From Saccharothrix carnea (GTDB lineage: Bacteria > Actinomycetota > Actinomycetes > Mycobacteriales > Pseudonocardiaceae): a stretch of 64,000 nucleotides of DNA. The DNA is taken from NCBI RefSeq assembly GCF_003014735.1, contig NZ_PYAX01000006.1, forward strand, positions 62,001 to 126,000, given 5' to 3'. Of this stretch, positions 8,336 through 16,520 are shown piece by piece. The translations under genes were made by a program, and so were the position numbers. Numbering within the stretch: position 1 is the stretch's first letter; the number at the start of each line of letters is the position of its first letter. The notes beneath the pieces are model-generated. The model made no database searches, was not told where the DNA came from, and saw only the letters and a list, made by a program, of their open reading frames with translations.

Positions 8336-9132
8336 TGACGACGTTCGGCTTGGACTTGGGCAGCAACGACCTGCGCGAACCCGTGACCATCTCGGCGCTG
8401 GAGTTCGACGTGCTGTGGGAGCACCTGCGGCTGGAGACCATGCCGCTGGTGCTCAAGGTGCCGTCGCCGGGCAAGACGCACGCCGAGCGTGCCGAATTGG
8501 AGCGGCGGGTGTGGACGGAGCTGGACCGCCGCGGCCTCGGCCGGCCGGTGTCGCTGGACCCGTCGCTGGAAGACCTGCTGCACCTGCTGAACCGGCCGCA
8601 GCAGGAGGTGGACGGCCGTTTGTGGCTGGACGGCCACAGCGTGCGCGTCCTGGCGGCGGCCAAGGGCCAATCTGGCGTCCTGGCCGTGCTGTCCCGTGAC
8701 CAGTTGACCCTGCGCCCGGCGTCGGCCGAGGGGCTGCCCCGCGAAGCCCTGTCCGTGCTGCCGGCGCTCCCCGCAGGTCCGGGGCACTCCGTGACGCTGC
8801 CCAGCGCCGACCTGGACGCCGCCGCCGCTGCTGCCAACACCCCCGACGACCTCCTGCAGGCGCTCCTCTCCCGCGGCATCCGCGCCGAGGACGCGCGCAC
8901 GTTGGCCGACATGTTCCGCGACGCGGGCAACCGCGGCCAGTTCGGCGCCGCGAGCCGCGACAAGTGGGGCAAACGCGTCCGCCAGGAGCGCGTCGTGTCG
9001 TTCTTCGACAACCCCCAGGGCCGCTACATCCAACTCCGCCAGGCCACCCCGGGCCAACAACCGTGGAGCACCGTCTCCCCCGTCGACACCCGCCGCCTCC
9101 TCCACCACCTAGAAACCCTCACCACCGCGTGA
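8335..9132 (+). CDS. EspG-family ESX secretion chaperone
   Basis: Cytosolic protein of 265 residues resembling EspG proteins, which bind the tip of the PPE partner and keep PE/PPE pairs soluble before export. Visible features: N-terminal strand-helix unit ISALEFDVLWEHLRLETMPLVL, a central TLRPASAEG strand region, and a C-terminal QERVVSFFDNPQGRYIQLRQ segment typical of actinomycete EspG (an ESX-associated domain). ATG at 8335 overlaps the PPE stop by one base (TGATG). The TGA stop lies inside the first unit of repeat array 2. Confidence 0.82.
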   Translation: MTTFGLDLGSNDLREPVTISALEFDVLWEHLRLETMPLVLKVPSPGKTHAERAELERRVWTELDRRGLGRPVSLDPSLEDLLHLLNRPQQEVDGRLWLDGHSVRVLAAAKGQSGVLAVLSRDQLTLRPASAEGLPREALSVLPALPAGPGHSVTLPSADLDAAAAAANTPDDLLQALLSRGIRAEDARTLADMFRDAGNRGQFGAASRDKWGKRVRQERVVSFFDNPQGRYIQLRQATPGQQPWSTVSPVDTRRLLHHLETLTTA

Positions 9133-9191
9133 GTCCAACGCTCAGGCCGCGAGAGTCGTACGTTCAGAGCACCTGAATTCAACGCTCAGAC
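9126..9191. repeat. 22-bp repeat array 2 (three reverse units)
   Basis: Three contiguous reverse-oriented units at 9126-9147, 9148-9169 and 9170-9191. The first contains the stop codon of the EspG gene (TGA at 9130-9132). The last is the GAATTC variant (CTGAATTCAACGCTCA). With array 3 it flanks the AbiEi/DUF559 gene in inverted orientation: reverse units on the left, forward units on the right. Confidence 0.85.
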
Positions 9192-9218
9192 CGTCTGGAC
9201 GACACGATCAGGTGAACG

Positions 9219-10172
9219 ATGTACGGGATCCACCGTCCCGCCACTCGGTTATGCATGATCGAACTGCCTCCTGGCCTCCACGGTGCCTACCCGCGCACGC
9301 GCCTGCACGACCACATCGGCTCTCCAGCGGTGACCCGTGCCATCCGCGATGGCTACTTGGTCAACTACTGCCGCACGGTCGTCATCCAGCGCCAACGCAT
9401 GACCAGCCTGCACACCCGTGCCGCCGCCGCGCTGCTGATGGCGGGACCGGACGCCGTGCTGACCGACCACACGGCGGTCTGGCTGCACGGCTGCACGGCC
9501 GCCGAGACCGATCGGGTGCACATCCTCCTCGACTACGACCGCAGGGTTCGCCCGCGCCCTGACCTCGCCGTCCACTACCACCAGTACGACCCGGCTGACG
9601 TGGTCGAGGTGGACGGCCTGCGCTGCATGGTGCTCGACTACGCCATCGCCGACCTGCTCTGCCGAGGCCGCCACCGCTCCACCGCACTGGCCTGCGCGGA
9701 TCAGGCGCTCGCGGTGCTGCCGCCCGAGCAACGTGCCGCGTTCAAGGCCGACCTGGCCGTGCGCATCACGACCCGCCGTGATCACCGCGGCCGGCGGCAG
9801 GGCGCGTTTCTGCTGGACCTCGCCACGGGCCTACCCGAGTCACCGGCGGAGAGCGCGTTCCTGCTGAGCATCGCCGAAGCCGGTTTCCCGCTGCCCGAGC
9901 TCCAGTACCCGATCCGCGACCTGGACGACCGTGAGGTGTGGCGGTTGGACTTCGCCTGGCCGGACGCGCGCGTAGCCGTGGAGTACGACGGCTACGCCGC
10001 GCACGTCGACAAGGCCGAGGCCGACCGAGCCCGTGACGAGGACCTGCGACGGCGCGGCTGGAAGGTGCTCCGGGCCGACGTCTCGGACCTGCGCGACCCC
10101 ACGCGACTGTTCGGACAGCTGAGTGTTGAACTCAGCGCTCCTGAACGTAGGACTCACGCGTTCTGGGTGTAG
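9219..10172 (+). CDS. AbiEi-like / DUF559 (Vsr-fold) nuclease-like protein
   Basis: Protein of 317 residues. The N-terminal two-thirds resembles AbiEi-type proteins of actinobacteria (THTRAAAALLMAGPDAVLTDHTAVWLHG, then a DYAIADLLC segment). The C-terminal third is DUF559, a PD-(D/E)xK nuclease fold related to Vsr: VWRLDFAWPDARVAVEYDG contains the Asp and Glu of the active site, followed by the RGWKVLRADVSDL strand. ATG at 9219 follows AGGTGA closely. The last 18 residues are encoded by units of repeat array 3, with the TAG in its third unit. Such proteins are common in actinomycetes and of uncertain role (antitoxin, regulator or nuclease). It sits alone between two repeat arrays. Confidence 0.7.
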   Translation: MYGIHRPATRLCMIELPPGLHGAYPRTRLHDHIGSPAVTRAIRDGYLVNYCRTVVIQRQRMTSLHTRAAAALLMAGPDAVLTDHTAVWLHGCTAAETDRVHILLDYDRRVRPRPDLAVHYHQYDPADVVEVDGLRCMVLDYAIADLLCRGRHRSTALACADQALAVLPPEQRAAFKADLAVRITTRRDHRGRRQGAFLLDLATGLPESPAESAFLLSIAEAGFPLPELQYPIRDLDDREVWRLDFAWPDARVAVEYDGYAAHVDKAEADRARDEDLRRRGWKVLRADVSDLRDPTRLFGQLSVELSAPERRTHAFWV

Positions 10173-10272
10173 GACTCACGCGCGCTGAGCGTTGGACTCT
10201 CGCGACGTGAGCGTTGGACTCTCGCGACGTGAGCGTTGGACTCTCGCGACGTGAGCGTTGGACTCTCGCGGG
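10119..10272. repeat. 22-bp repeat array 3 (seven tandem forward units)
   Basis: Seven units in perfect 22-bp phase: 10119-10140, 10141-10162, 10163-10184, 10185-10206, 10207-10228, 10229-10250 and 10251-10272. The four rightmost are nearly identical (core GAGCGTTGGACTCTCGCG). The three leftmost diverge and encode the C terminus and stop of the upstream gene. The array abuts the TAA stop (10274-10276, reverse strand) of the facing cyclotransferase gene; the same edge sequence with the same TAA occurs at upp near 36.67 kb. There are no spacers, so this is not a CRISPR array. Confidence 0.9.
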
Positions 10273-10273
10273 G

Positions 10274-10729
10274 TTAGGGGCCGATGCCTTGGCAGGGGCG
10301 GGTGCGGAGGTCGGCGACGTAGTCGTCGGGGGCGCCCGCGGCTTCGGCGGCGTCGGCGACGACGCCGATGTAGCGGGCCGAGGGCAGACCTCCCTCATAA
10401 GCGTCCAGGACGTAGAGCCAGGCGGTCACCGAGCCTTCCAGGGTCTGGACGCGCAGGCGGATCTTCTTGTAGAGACCGAGGGCGCCTTCCCAGCGGTCGA
10501 GGCGGGACTCGTCACGCGGGCTCACGTCGTAGAGCACGCAGAACACCTGCGAGTCCGGGTCTTCGACGATGGTGGCGAGCGCGCCCTCCCAGCCCAGGTC
10601 CTCGCCACCGAACGTCAGACGCCATCCGGCGAGCCACCCGGTCCCCGCCATCGGGGAGTAGGGGGCTCGCTCCATCATCTGGTTCGGGTCCATGTTGGAC
10701 CCGTACGCGGCATAGAGCGGCACGACCAC
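10274..10729 (-). CDS. Gamma-glutamylcyclotransferase-like protein (GGCT/AIG2 fold)
   Basis: Protein of 151 residues beginning with the GGCT nucleotide-loop-like motif YAAYGSNMDP at residues 6-15 and carrying the likely catalytic Glu in RWEGALGLYKK near residue 80, the usual layout for gamma-glutamylcyclotransferase-type enzymes that release 5-oxoproline from gamma-glutamyl compounds. Natural substrate unknown. It converges on the AbiEi/DUF559 gene and its TAA stop directly follows repeat array 3. Upstream 10730-10860 is a divergent promoter region shared with lpdA. Confidence 0.82.
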   Translation of the reverse strand: MVVPLYAAYGSNMDPNQMMERAPYSPMAGTGWLAGWRLTFGGEDLGWEGALATIVEDPDSQVFCVLYDVSPRDESRLDRWEGALGLYKKIRLRVQTLEGSVTAWLYVLDAYEGGLPSARYIGVVADAAEAAGAPDDYVADLRTRPCQGIGP

Positions 10730-10860
10730 AGCCTAGCGACCTTGCGATCACCGCGAGGTACCAGAAGACCGGACGACACACCTCGACACCCGACCGCGTA
10801 CGGTTACCAGCGGCTGCAAGCGGCGCAAACAGTGCCGACGACCACTGAGGAGGACGTGTC

Positions 10861-12264
10861 GTGACCCGCATCGTCATCATGGGCGGTGGCCCCGCAGGTT
10901 ACGAGGCGGCACTGGTCGCGGCCCAGCACGGGGCCGACGTGACCATCGTGGAACGCGAGGGCCTCGGCGGCGCCTGCGTGCTCTACGACTGCGTGCCGTC
11001 GAAGACGTTCATCGCCTCCGCGGGTGGCCGCAGCGCCTTCCGCAACGCCGGTGAGCTGGGCATTCGCACGGACGACGCGGAAGCGGCGGTCGAACTGCCG
11101 GTCGTCCACGGACGGGTGAAGGGCCTTGCGCTCGCCCAGTCCGCCGACGTCCGGGCCCGCCTGCAGCGCGAGGGCGTGCGGATCATCAACGGCATCGCGA
11201 AGTTCTGCGACAACGCCAAGGGGCTCGCCCAGCACGAGGTCGTGGCCATCGCGGACGACGGTTCGGAGGAAGTCCTGCCCGCCGACGTCGTGCTCATCGC
11301 CACCGGTGCGACCCCGCGCGTGTTGCCCGGCGCCGAGCCGGACGGCAAGCGGATCCTGACCTGGAGGCAGATCTACGACCTCCCGGAGTTGCCCGAGCAC
11401 CTGGCCGTCATCGGATCGGGTGTCACCGGTGTGGAGTTCGCCTCCGCGTACACCGAACTGGGCGTGAAGGTGACCATGGTCTCCAGCCGCGACCGGGTGC
11501 TTCCGCACGAGGACGCCGACGCGGCCGTGGTGCTGGAGGACGTGTTCGCCGAACGCGGCACCGCCGTGGTCAAGCACGCCCGCGCGGACCGGGTCGAGAA
11601 CGTCGGCGACGGCGTCCTGATTCACCTGGAAGACGGTCGCACGATCGAGGCGAGCCACGCCCTGATGACGGTCGGCTCCGTCCCGAACACCGCCGACCTG
11701 GGCCTGGACAAGATCGGCATCGAACTCGGCCGCGGCGGGTACATCCCGGTCGACCGGGTCTCCCGCACGAACATCGCCGGCGTCTACGCGGCGGGCGACT
11801 GCACGGGCCTGCTGCTGCTGGCCAGCGTCGCCGCCATGCAGGGCCGCATCGCCATGTGGCACGCGCTGGGCCAGGGCGTCAGCCCGATCCGCCTCAAGAC
11901 CGTCGCGGCGAACGTGTTCACCAACCCCGAGATCGCGTCCGTGGGCATCAGCCAGCAGGCGATCGACTCCGGCGAGGTACCCGCCCGCACGATCATGCTG
12001 CCGCTGGCCACCAACCCGCGGGCCAAGATGGAAGGCCTGCGCCGCGGTTTCGTGAAGCTCTTCTGCCGCCCGGCCACCGGTGTCGTCATCGGCGGCGTGG
12101 TCGTCGCGCCCAACGCCAGCGAGCTCATCCTGTCGATCACGCTCGCCGTGCAGAACCAGCTCACCGTCGACGACCTGGCGACCACCTTCTCCGTCTACCC
12201 GTCGCTGACCGGGTCGATCACCGAAGCCGGCCGCCAGCTGATGCGCCACGACGACCTCGACTGA
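10861..12264 (+). CDS. lpdA: LpdA-type NAD(P)H quinone reductase (dihydrolipoyl dehydrogenase fold)
   Basis: FAD flavoprotein of 467 residues in the pyridine nucleotide-disulfide reductase family. FAD loop IMGGGPAGYEAALVAA, redox pair CVLYDC near residues 40-45, second Rossmann motif VIGSGVTGVEFASAYTELG, and VYAAGDCTG before the dimer domain. The catalytic His-Glu of true lipoamide dehydrogenases is absent: the C-terminal motif reads SVYPSLTGSITEA with Tyr in the His position. M. tuberculosis LpdA (Rv3303c) likewise lacks it and acts as a quinone reductase. GTG start with GAGGAGG upstream. Glycerol genes follow, as glpD2 neighbours lpdA in Mycobacterium. Confidence 0.88.
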   Translation: MTRIVIMGGGPAGYEAALVAAQHGADVTIVEREGLGGACVLYDCVPSKTFIASAGGRSAFRNAGELGIRTDDAEAAVELPVVHGRVKGLALAQSADVRARLQREGVRIINGIAKFCDNAKGLAQHEVVAIADDGSEEVLPADVVLIATGATPRVLPGAEPDGKRILTWRQIYDLPELPEHLAVIGSGVTGVEFASAYTELGVKVTMVSSRDRVLPHEDADAAVVLEDVFAERGTAVVKHARADRVENVGDGVLIHLEDGRTIEASHALMTVGSVPNTADLGLDKIGIELGRGGYIPVDRVSRTNIAGVYAAGDCTGLLLLASVAAMQGRIAMWHALGQGVSPIRLKTVAANVFTNPEIASVGISQQAIDSGEVPARTIMLPLATNPRAKMEGLRRGFVKLFCRPATGVVIGGVVVAPNASELILSITLAVQNQLTVDDLATTFSVYPSLTGSITEAGRQLMRHDDLD

Positions 12265-12276
12265 CGCTCGAGGGGA

Positions 12277-12306
12277 GGGGCGCCGCCCACGAACGAGCGG
12301 CGCCCC
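12277..12306. terminator. Bidirectional hairpin between lpdA and glpK
   Basis: A perfect 10-bp GC stem (GGGGCGCCGC at 12277-12286, GCGGCGCCCC at 12297-12306) with a 10-base loop lies between two convergent genes. No U-tract, as is common in high-GC actinomycetes. Confidence 0.75.
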
Positions 12307-12312
12307 AAGCGC

Positions 12313-13818
12313 TCACTCCACCCAGTCGAACGTCCTGGTCACGGCCTTCTTCCACTGCGCGTACGTCCGGTCCCGCGCCTCGGCGTCCATCGCCGGGTCC
12401 CACTGCTTGTCCTGCGCCCAGTTCTGCCGGATGTCGTCCTCCGACGCCCAGAACCCGACCGCCAGGCCCGCCGCGTAGGCCGCGCCCAGCGCCGTCGTCT
12501 CGTTGACCACCGGCCTGATCACCGGCACGCCCAGGATGTCCGCCTGGAACTGCATCAGCAGCTCGTTCACGACCATGCCGCCGTCGACCTTCAACGACTT
12601 CAGCGGCACGCCCGAGTCGGCGTTCATCGCGTCGATCACCTCGCGGGTCTGGAACGCCGTCGCCTCCAGCACCGCCCGCGCCAGGTGGCCCTTGTTCACG
12701 AACCGGGTCAACCCCACGATCGCGCCGCGGGCGTCCGACCGCCAGTACGGCGCGAACAGACCGGAGAACGCGGGCACGAAGTACGCGCCACCGTTGTCCT
12801 CCACCGTGCGGGCGTGCTCCTCGATCTCGGCGGCCGTCGAGATCATGCCGAGGTTGTCGCGCAACCACTGCACCAACGACCCCGTCACCGCGATCGAACC
12901 CTCCAGCGCGTACACCGGCGCCTGGGACCCGATCTTGTAGCACACGGTCGTGAGCAGGCCGTTCTCGCTCATCACCTGGTCGGTACCGGTGTTGAGCAGC
13001 ACGAAGTTGCCGGTGCCGTAGGTGTTCTTGGCCTCGCCCGGCGACAGGCACGCCTGCCCGAACGTCGCCGCCTGCTGGTCACCGAGGATGCCCGCGATCG
13101 GCACGCCGGCCAGCGCGCCGCGCTCGCGCACCTTGCCGTACTCCTCGGACGACGACCGGATCTCCGGCAGCATCGACAGCGGGATGCCCATGTCCGCCGC
13201 GATGCCCTCGTCCCAGCTCAGCGTCTCCAGGTCCATCAACAACGTGCGGGACGCGTTCGTCGGGTCGGTGACGTGCACACCGCCGTCCACCCCGCCGGTC
13301 ATGTTCCACAACACCCAGGTGTCCATGTTGCCGAACAGCAGGTCACCGGCCTCGGCCTTCTCCCGCGCGCCCTCGACGTTGTCCAGGATCCAGCGGACCT
13401 TCGGCCCGGAGAAGTACGTCGCCAGCGGCAGGCCGGTCTTGTCCCGGTACCGCTCCTGCCCACCACCGAGAGCCGCCAGCTCCTGGCAGATCCGATCCGT
13501 CCGGGTGTCCTGCCAGACGATCGCGTTGTAGACGGGCTGACCGGTGGTCCTGTCCCACACCAGGGCGGTCTCGCGCTGGTTGGTGATGCCGACGGCGGCG
13601 ATGTCCCCGGTGGTCAGGTCGGCCTTGGCCAACGCGCCCGCGGCCACCTGCCTGGTGTTGGTCCAGATCTCGTTCGCGTCGTGCTCGACCCACCCGGCGC
13701 GCGGGAAGATCTGCTCGTGCTCCTTCTGGTCGACGGAGACCACGCGGCCCGAGTGGTCGAAGATCATGCACCGGGTCGACGTCGTGCCCTGGTCGATCGC
13801 GGCGACGTACTTCGTCAT
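12313..13818 (-). CDS. glpK: Glycerol kinase
   Basis: Phosphorylates glycerol to sn-glycerol 3-phosphate. The 501-residue protein begins [16 protein letters not shown] (ATP phosphate-1 motif of the FGGY fold, residues 6-21), has [13 protein letters not shown] near 260, and the [19 protein letters not shown] and [17 protein letters not shown] signatures in the second domain. ATG at 13818 with AAAGGA nearby; the open frame continues upstream into glpF but only as a shadow. Fifteen bases separate it from glpF, so the two form an operon, divergent from glpD. Confidence 0.95.
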   Translation of the reverse strand: MTKYVAAIDQGTTSTRCMIFDHSGRVVSVDQKEHEQIFPRAGWVEHDANEIWTNTRQVAAGALAKADLTTGDIAAVGITNQRETALVWDRTTGQPVYNAIVWQDTRTDRICQELAALGGGQERYRDKTGLPLATYFSGPKVRWILDNVEGAREKAEAGDLLFGNMDTWVLWNMTGGVDGGVHVTDPTNASRTLLMDLETLSWDEGIAADMGIPLSMLPEIRSSSEEYGKVRERGALAGVPIAGILGDQQAATFGQACLSPGEAKNTYGTGNFVLLNTGTDQVMSENGLLTTVCYKIGSQAPVYALEGSIAVTGSLVQWLRDNLGMISTAAEIEEHARTVEDNGGAYFVPAFSGLFAPYWRSDARGAIVGLTRFVNKGHLARAVLEATAFQTREVIDAMNADSGVPLKSLKVDGGMVVNELLMQFQADILGVPVIRPVVNETTALGAAYAAGLAVGFWASEDDIRQNWAQDKQWDPAMDAEARDRTYAQWKKAVTRTFDWVE

Positions 13819-13832
13819 GCGCTGGAGTCCTT

Positions 13833-14573
13833 TCAGACCGGGAGAACCAGGAACAGGAGACCGGCGAGCAGGCCGCCGACCAGCGGTCCGACCACCGGCA
13901 CCCAGGCGTAGCCCCACTCGGCGCTGCCCTTGTCGCGGATGGGCAGGATCGCGTAGGCGATGCGCGGGCCCAGGTCGCGGGCCGGGTTGATGGCGTAACC
14001 GGTCGGCCCGCCGAGCGAGGCGCCGATGCCGATGACGACGAACGCGACACCGGCGTAGCCGAGGGCCGAGTTGCCCAGCTGCGGCACGCCGTCCGCCGCC
14101 TCCTTCGCGGCCGGGCTCAGCAGCACCCAGGCGACCAGCACGAACGTGCCGATGACCTCGGTGACGACGTTCCAGCCGGCCTTGGGGATGGTCGGGCCGG
14201 TGCAGAAGATGCCGCGCGTGCCCGCCGGGTCGTCGTGGGCGTCGAACTGCGCCTTGTAGGCCAGCCAGGCGAGCACGGCGCCGAGGAACGCGCCGACCAG
14301 CTGACCGGCGATGTAGACGGGTACCTGGTCCCACGGGGTCTTGTCCGCGACGGCCAGGCCCAACGTCACCGCGGGGTTGAGGTGAGCGCCGCTCGGCGCG
14401 GCGATGCTGGCGCCCGCGAAGACCGCGAAACCCCAGCCGATGTTGATCAGGAGCCAGCCACCGGCGTTGCCCAACGTGTCCTTCAGGACGACGTTGGCGA
14501 CGACACCCGCGCCCAGAAGGATCAGGATCCCGGTGCCCAGCAGTTCCCACACGAAGATCGAGCCACTGCTCAC
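13833..14573 (-). CDS. glpF: Glycerol facilitator (aquaglyceroporin, MIP family)
   Basis: Membrane channel for glycerol uptake. Protein of 246 residues with six transmembrane helices and both MIP pore boxes: [13 protein letters not shown] near residue 62 and [13 protein letters not shown] near 190; the Asp after the second NPAR is typical of glycerol-conducting members. I start it at GTG 14573, which has GAGGAGG upstream and begins just before helix 1; an in-frame extension to 14750 would add about 59 unlikely residues and overlap glpD. First gene of a glpF-glpK operon. Confidence 0.92.
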   Translation of the reverse strand: MSSGSIFVWELLGTGILILLGAGVVANVVLKDTLGNAGGWLLINIGWGFAVFAGASIAAPSGAHLNPAVTLGLAVADKTPWDQVPVYIAGQLVGAFLGAVLAWLAYKAQFDAHDDPAGTRGIFCTGPTIPKAGWNVVTEVIGTFVLVAWVLLSPAAKEAADGVPQLGNSALGYAGVAFVVIGIGASLGGPTGYAINPARDLGPRIAYAILPIRDKGSAEWGYAWVPVVGPLVGGLLAGLLFLVLPV

Positions 14574-14742
14574 TCGCCGACCTCCTCGCCTTGACAGGAG
14601 GCAGCACGGTCCGGGTCCGGCGGCGCTGCCCACCCCACAATGGGGCTTGACGCTAGTTCCGACCTGATCAGTTGTCCACGGGTGGCGTACCAGCGGGTAA
14701 CGTGGTCGAGTCAAGTCCTGGTCGAGCATCAGGGAGGCGTTC

Positions 14743-16473
14743 GTGGTCATGCGTCAGCAGCACCCCGCCACCGCAGGCCGGCTGGGACCGCTCGAACGCT
14801 CGCAGTCCTGGGAGCGGCTGGGCGCCGAGACGTTCGACCTGGTGATCATCGGTGGTGGAGTGGTCGGCGTCGGCTCCGCCCTGGACGCCGCGACCCGTGG
14901 TCTGCGCGTGGCCCTGGTCGAGGCGCGCGACCTGGCCTCCGGCACCTCGAGCCGCTCGTCCAAGCTCTTCCACGGCGGCCTGCGCTACCTGGAACAACTG
15001 GAGTTCGGGCTCGTCCGCGAGGCACTGCGGGAACGCGAACTGATGCTGACCCGCCTCGCACCCCACCTCGTCAAGCCGGTCGCGTTCCTCTACCCCCTCA
15101 CCCACCGGGGCTGGGAACGCCCGTACACCGCCGCCGGCCTGCTCATGTACGACACGATGGGCGGCGCGCGCTCCGTACCGGGCCAGAAGCACCTGACCAA
15201 AGCGGGCGCCCTCCGCCTCGTGCCCGCCCTGAAGCCCTCCGCCCTCGTCGGTGGCATCCGCTACTACGACGCCCAGGCCGACGACGCCCGGCACACCATG
15301 ATGGTCGGCCGCACCGCGGCCCACTACGGCGCCGTCGTCCGCACGTCCACCCAGGTCGTCGGCTTCCTCCGCGAGGCGGACCGCGTCTCCGGCGTGCGCG
15401 TGCGCGACGTCGAGGACGGCCGCGAGACCTCCATCCGCGCCCACGCCGTGATCAACGCGACCGGCGTCTGGACCGACGAGCTGCAACGCCTCTCCGGCAG
15501 CCGGGGCCGCTTCCGGGTCCGCGCGTCCAAGGGCGTCCACATCGTCGTCCCCCGCGACCGGATCGTCTCCGAATCAGGCCTGATCCTCCGCACGGAGAAG
15601 TCGGTCCTCTTCGTGATCCCCTGGCGGAACCACTGGATCGTGGGAACGACCGACACGGACTGGAACCTCGACCTCGCCCACCCCGCCGCCACCCGGTCGG
15701 ACATCGACTACATCCTCGACCACGTCAACGAAGTGCTGGCGACCCCACTGACCCACGACGACATCGAAGGCGTCTACGCGGGCCTGCGCCCACTGCTGGC
15801 CGGCGAGAGCGAATCCACCTCGAAGCTCTCCCGCGAACACGCCGTCGCCCGCGTCGCACCGGGCCTGGTCGCCATCGCCGGCGGCAAGTACACGACGTAT
15901 CGGGTCATGGGCGCCGACGCCGTGGACGCCGCCTCCGTCGACCTCCCCGGCCGGATCCAACCGTCGATCACCGACAAAGTTCCCCTGATCGGGGCCGACG
16001 GCTACCACGCCCTGGTGAACCAGGCCGACCAACTGGCCACCCGCTACGGCCTGCACCCCTACCGCGTCCGCCACCTGCTGGACCGCTACGGCTCCCTCGT
16101 CCACGAAGTCCTGGAGTCGGCGAACGCGGAACTGCTGAAGCCGGTACCGGGCGCGCCGGACTACCTGCAGGTAGAGGTGGTGTACGCGGCTTCGCACGAG
16201 GGGGCACTGCACCTCGAAGACGTCCTGACCCGCCGCACCAGGATCTCCATCGAGTACCCCCACCGAGGCGTCGAGTGCGCCCTACCGGTCGCGCGGCTGA
16301 TAGCCGCCGTCCACGGCTGGGACGACGCCATGGTCGACCACGAAGTCTCCGTCTACACCGCCCGCGTGGACGCCGAACGAGCCTCCCAGGCCGAACCGGA
16401 CGACCAAGCCGCCGACGCCGTCCGCTCCTCCGCCCCGGAAGCCCGCCCGGAAATCATCGAACCGGTCAGCTGA
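14743..16473 (+). CDS. glpD: Glycerol-3-phosphate dehydrogenase, FAD-dependent
   Basis: Membrane-associated oxidation of glycerol 3-phosphate to dihydroxyacetone phosphate, passing electrons to quinone. Protein of 576 residues with the FAD loop DLVIIGGGVVGVGSALDAA, the family signature SSRSSKLFHGGLRYLEQ, the WIVGTTDTDW strand and a C-terminal DAO_C domain. GTG at 14743 with AGGGAGG six bases upstream; ATG two codons later is possible. Divergent from glpF-glpK across about 170 bp that must hold both promoters; no known operator recognised there. Confidence 0.95.
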   Translation: MVMRQQHPATAGRLGPLERSQSWERLGAETFDLVIIGGGVVGVGSALDAATRGLRVALVEARDLASGTSSRSSKLFHGGLRYLEQLEFGLVREALRERELMLTRLAPHLVKPVAFLYPLTHRGWERPYTAAGLLMYDTMGGARSVPGQKHLTKAGALRLVPALKPSALVGGIRYYDAQADDARHTMMVGRTAAHYGAVVRTSTQVVGFLREADRVSGVRVRDVEDGRETSIRAHAVINATGVWTDELQRLSGSRGRFRVRASKGVHIVVPRDRIVSESGLILRTEKSVLFVIPWRNHWIVGTTDTDWNLDLAHPAATRSDIDYILDHVNEVLATPLTHDDIEGVYAGLRPLLAGESESTSKLSREHAVARVAPGLVAIAGGKYTTYRVMGADAVDAASVDLPGRIQPSITDKVPLIGADGYHALVNQADQLATRYGLHPYRVRHLLDRYGSLVHEVLESANAELLKPVPGAPDYLQVEVVYAASHEGALHLEDVLTRRTRISIEYPHRGVECALPVARLIAAVHGWDDAMVDHEVSVYTARVDAERASQAEPDDQAADAVRSSAPEARPEIIEPVS

Positions 16474-16520
16474 GCCGCCCTCACGTCCACTGGCACGCCC
16501 TTCCCTCTGCCCTTCCGCCC

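Noticed and set aside
10119..10272. Tandem 22-bp units as a CRISPR array
   Set aside because: Units are directly contiguous with no unique spacers, occur in both orientations at other sites, and lie on stop codons. No cas genes are present.
14574..14742. A defined operator for a glycerol regulator between glpF and glpD
   Set aside because: Promoter-like hexamers are present but spacing is poor and no palindrome matches a known GylR/GlpR site.
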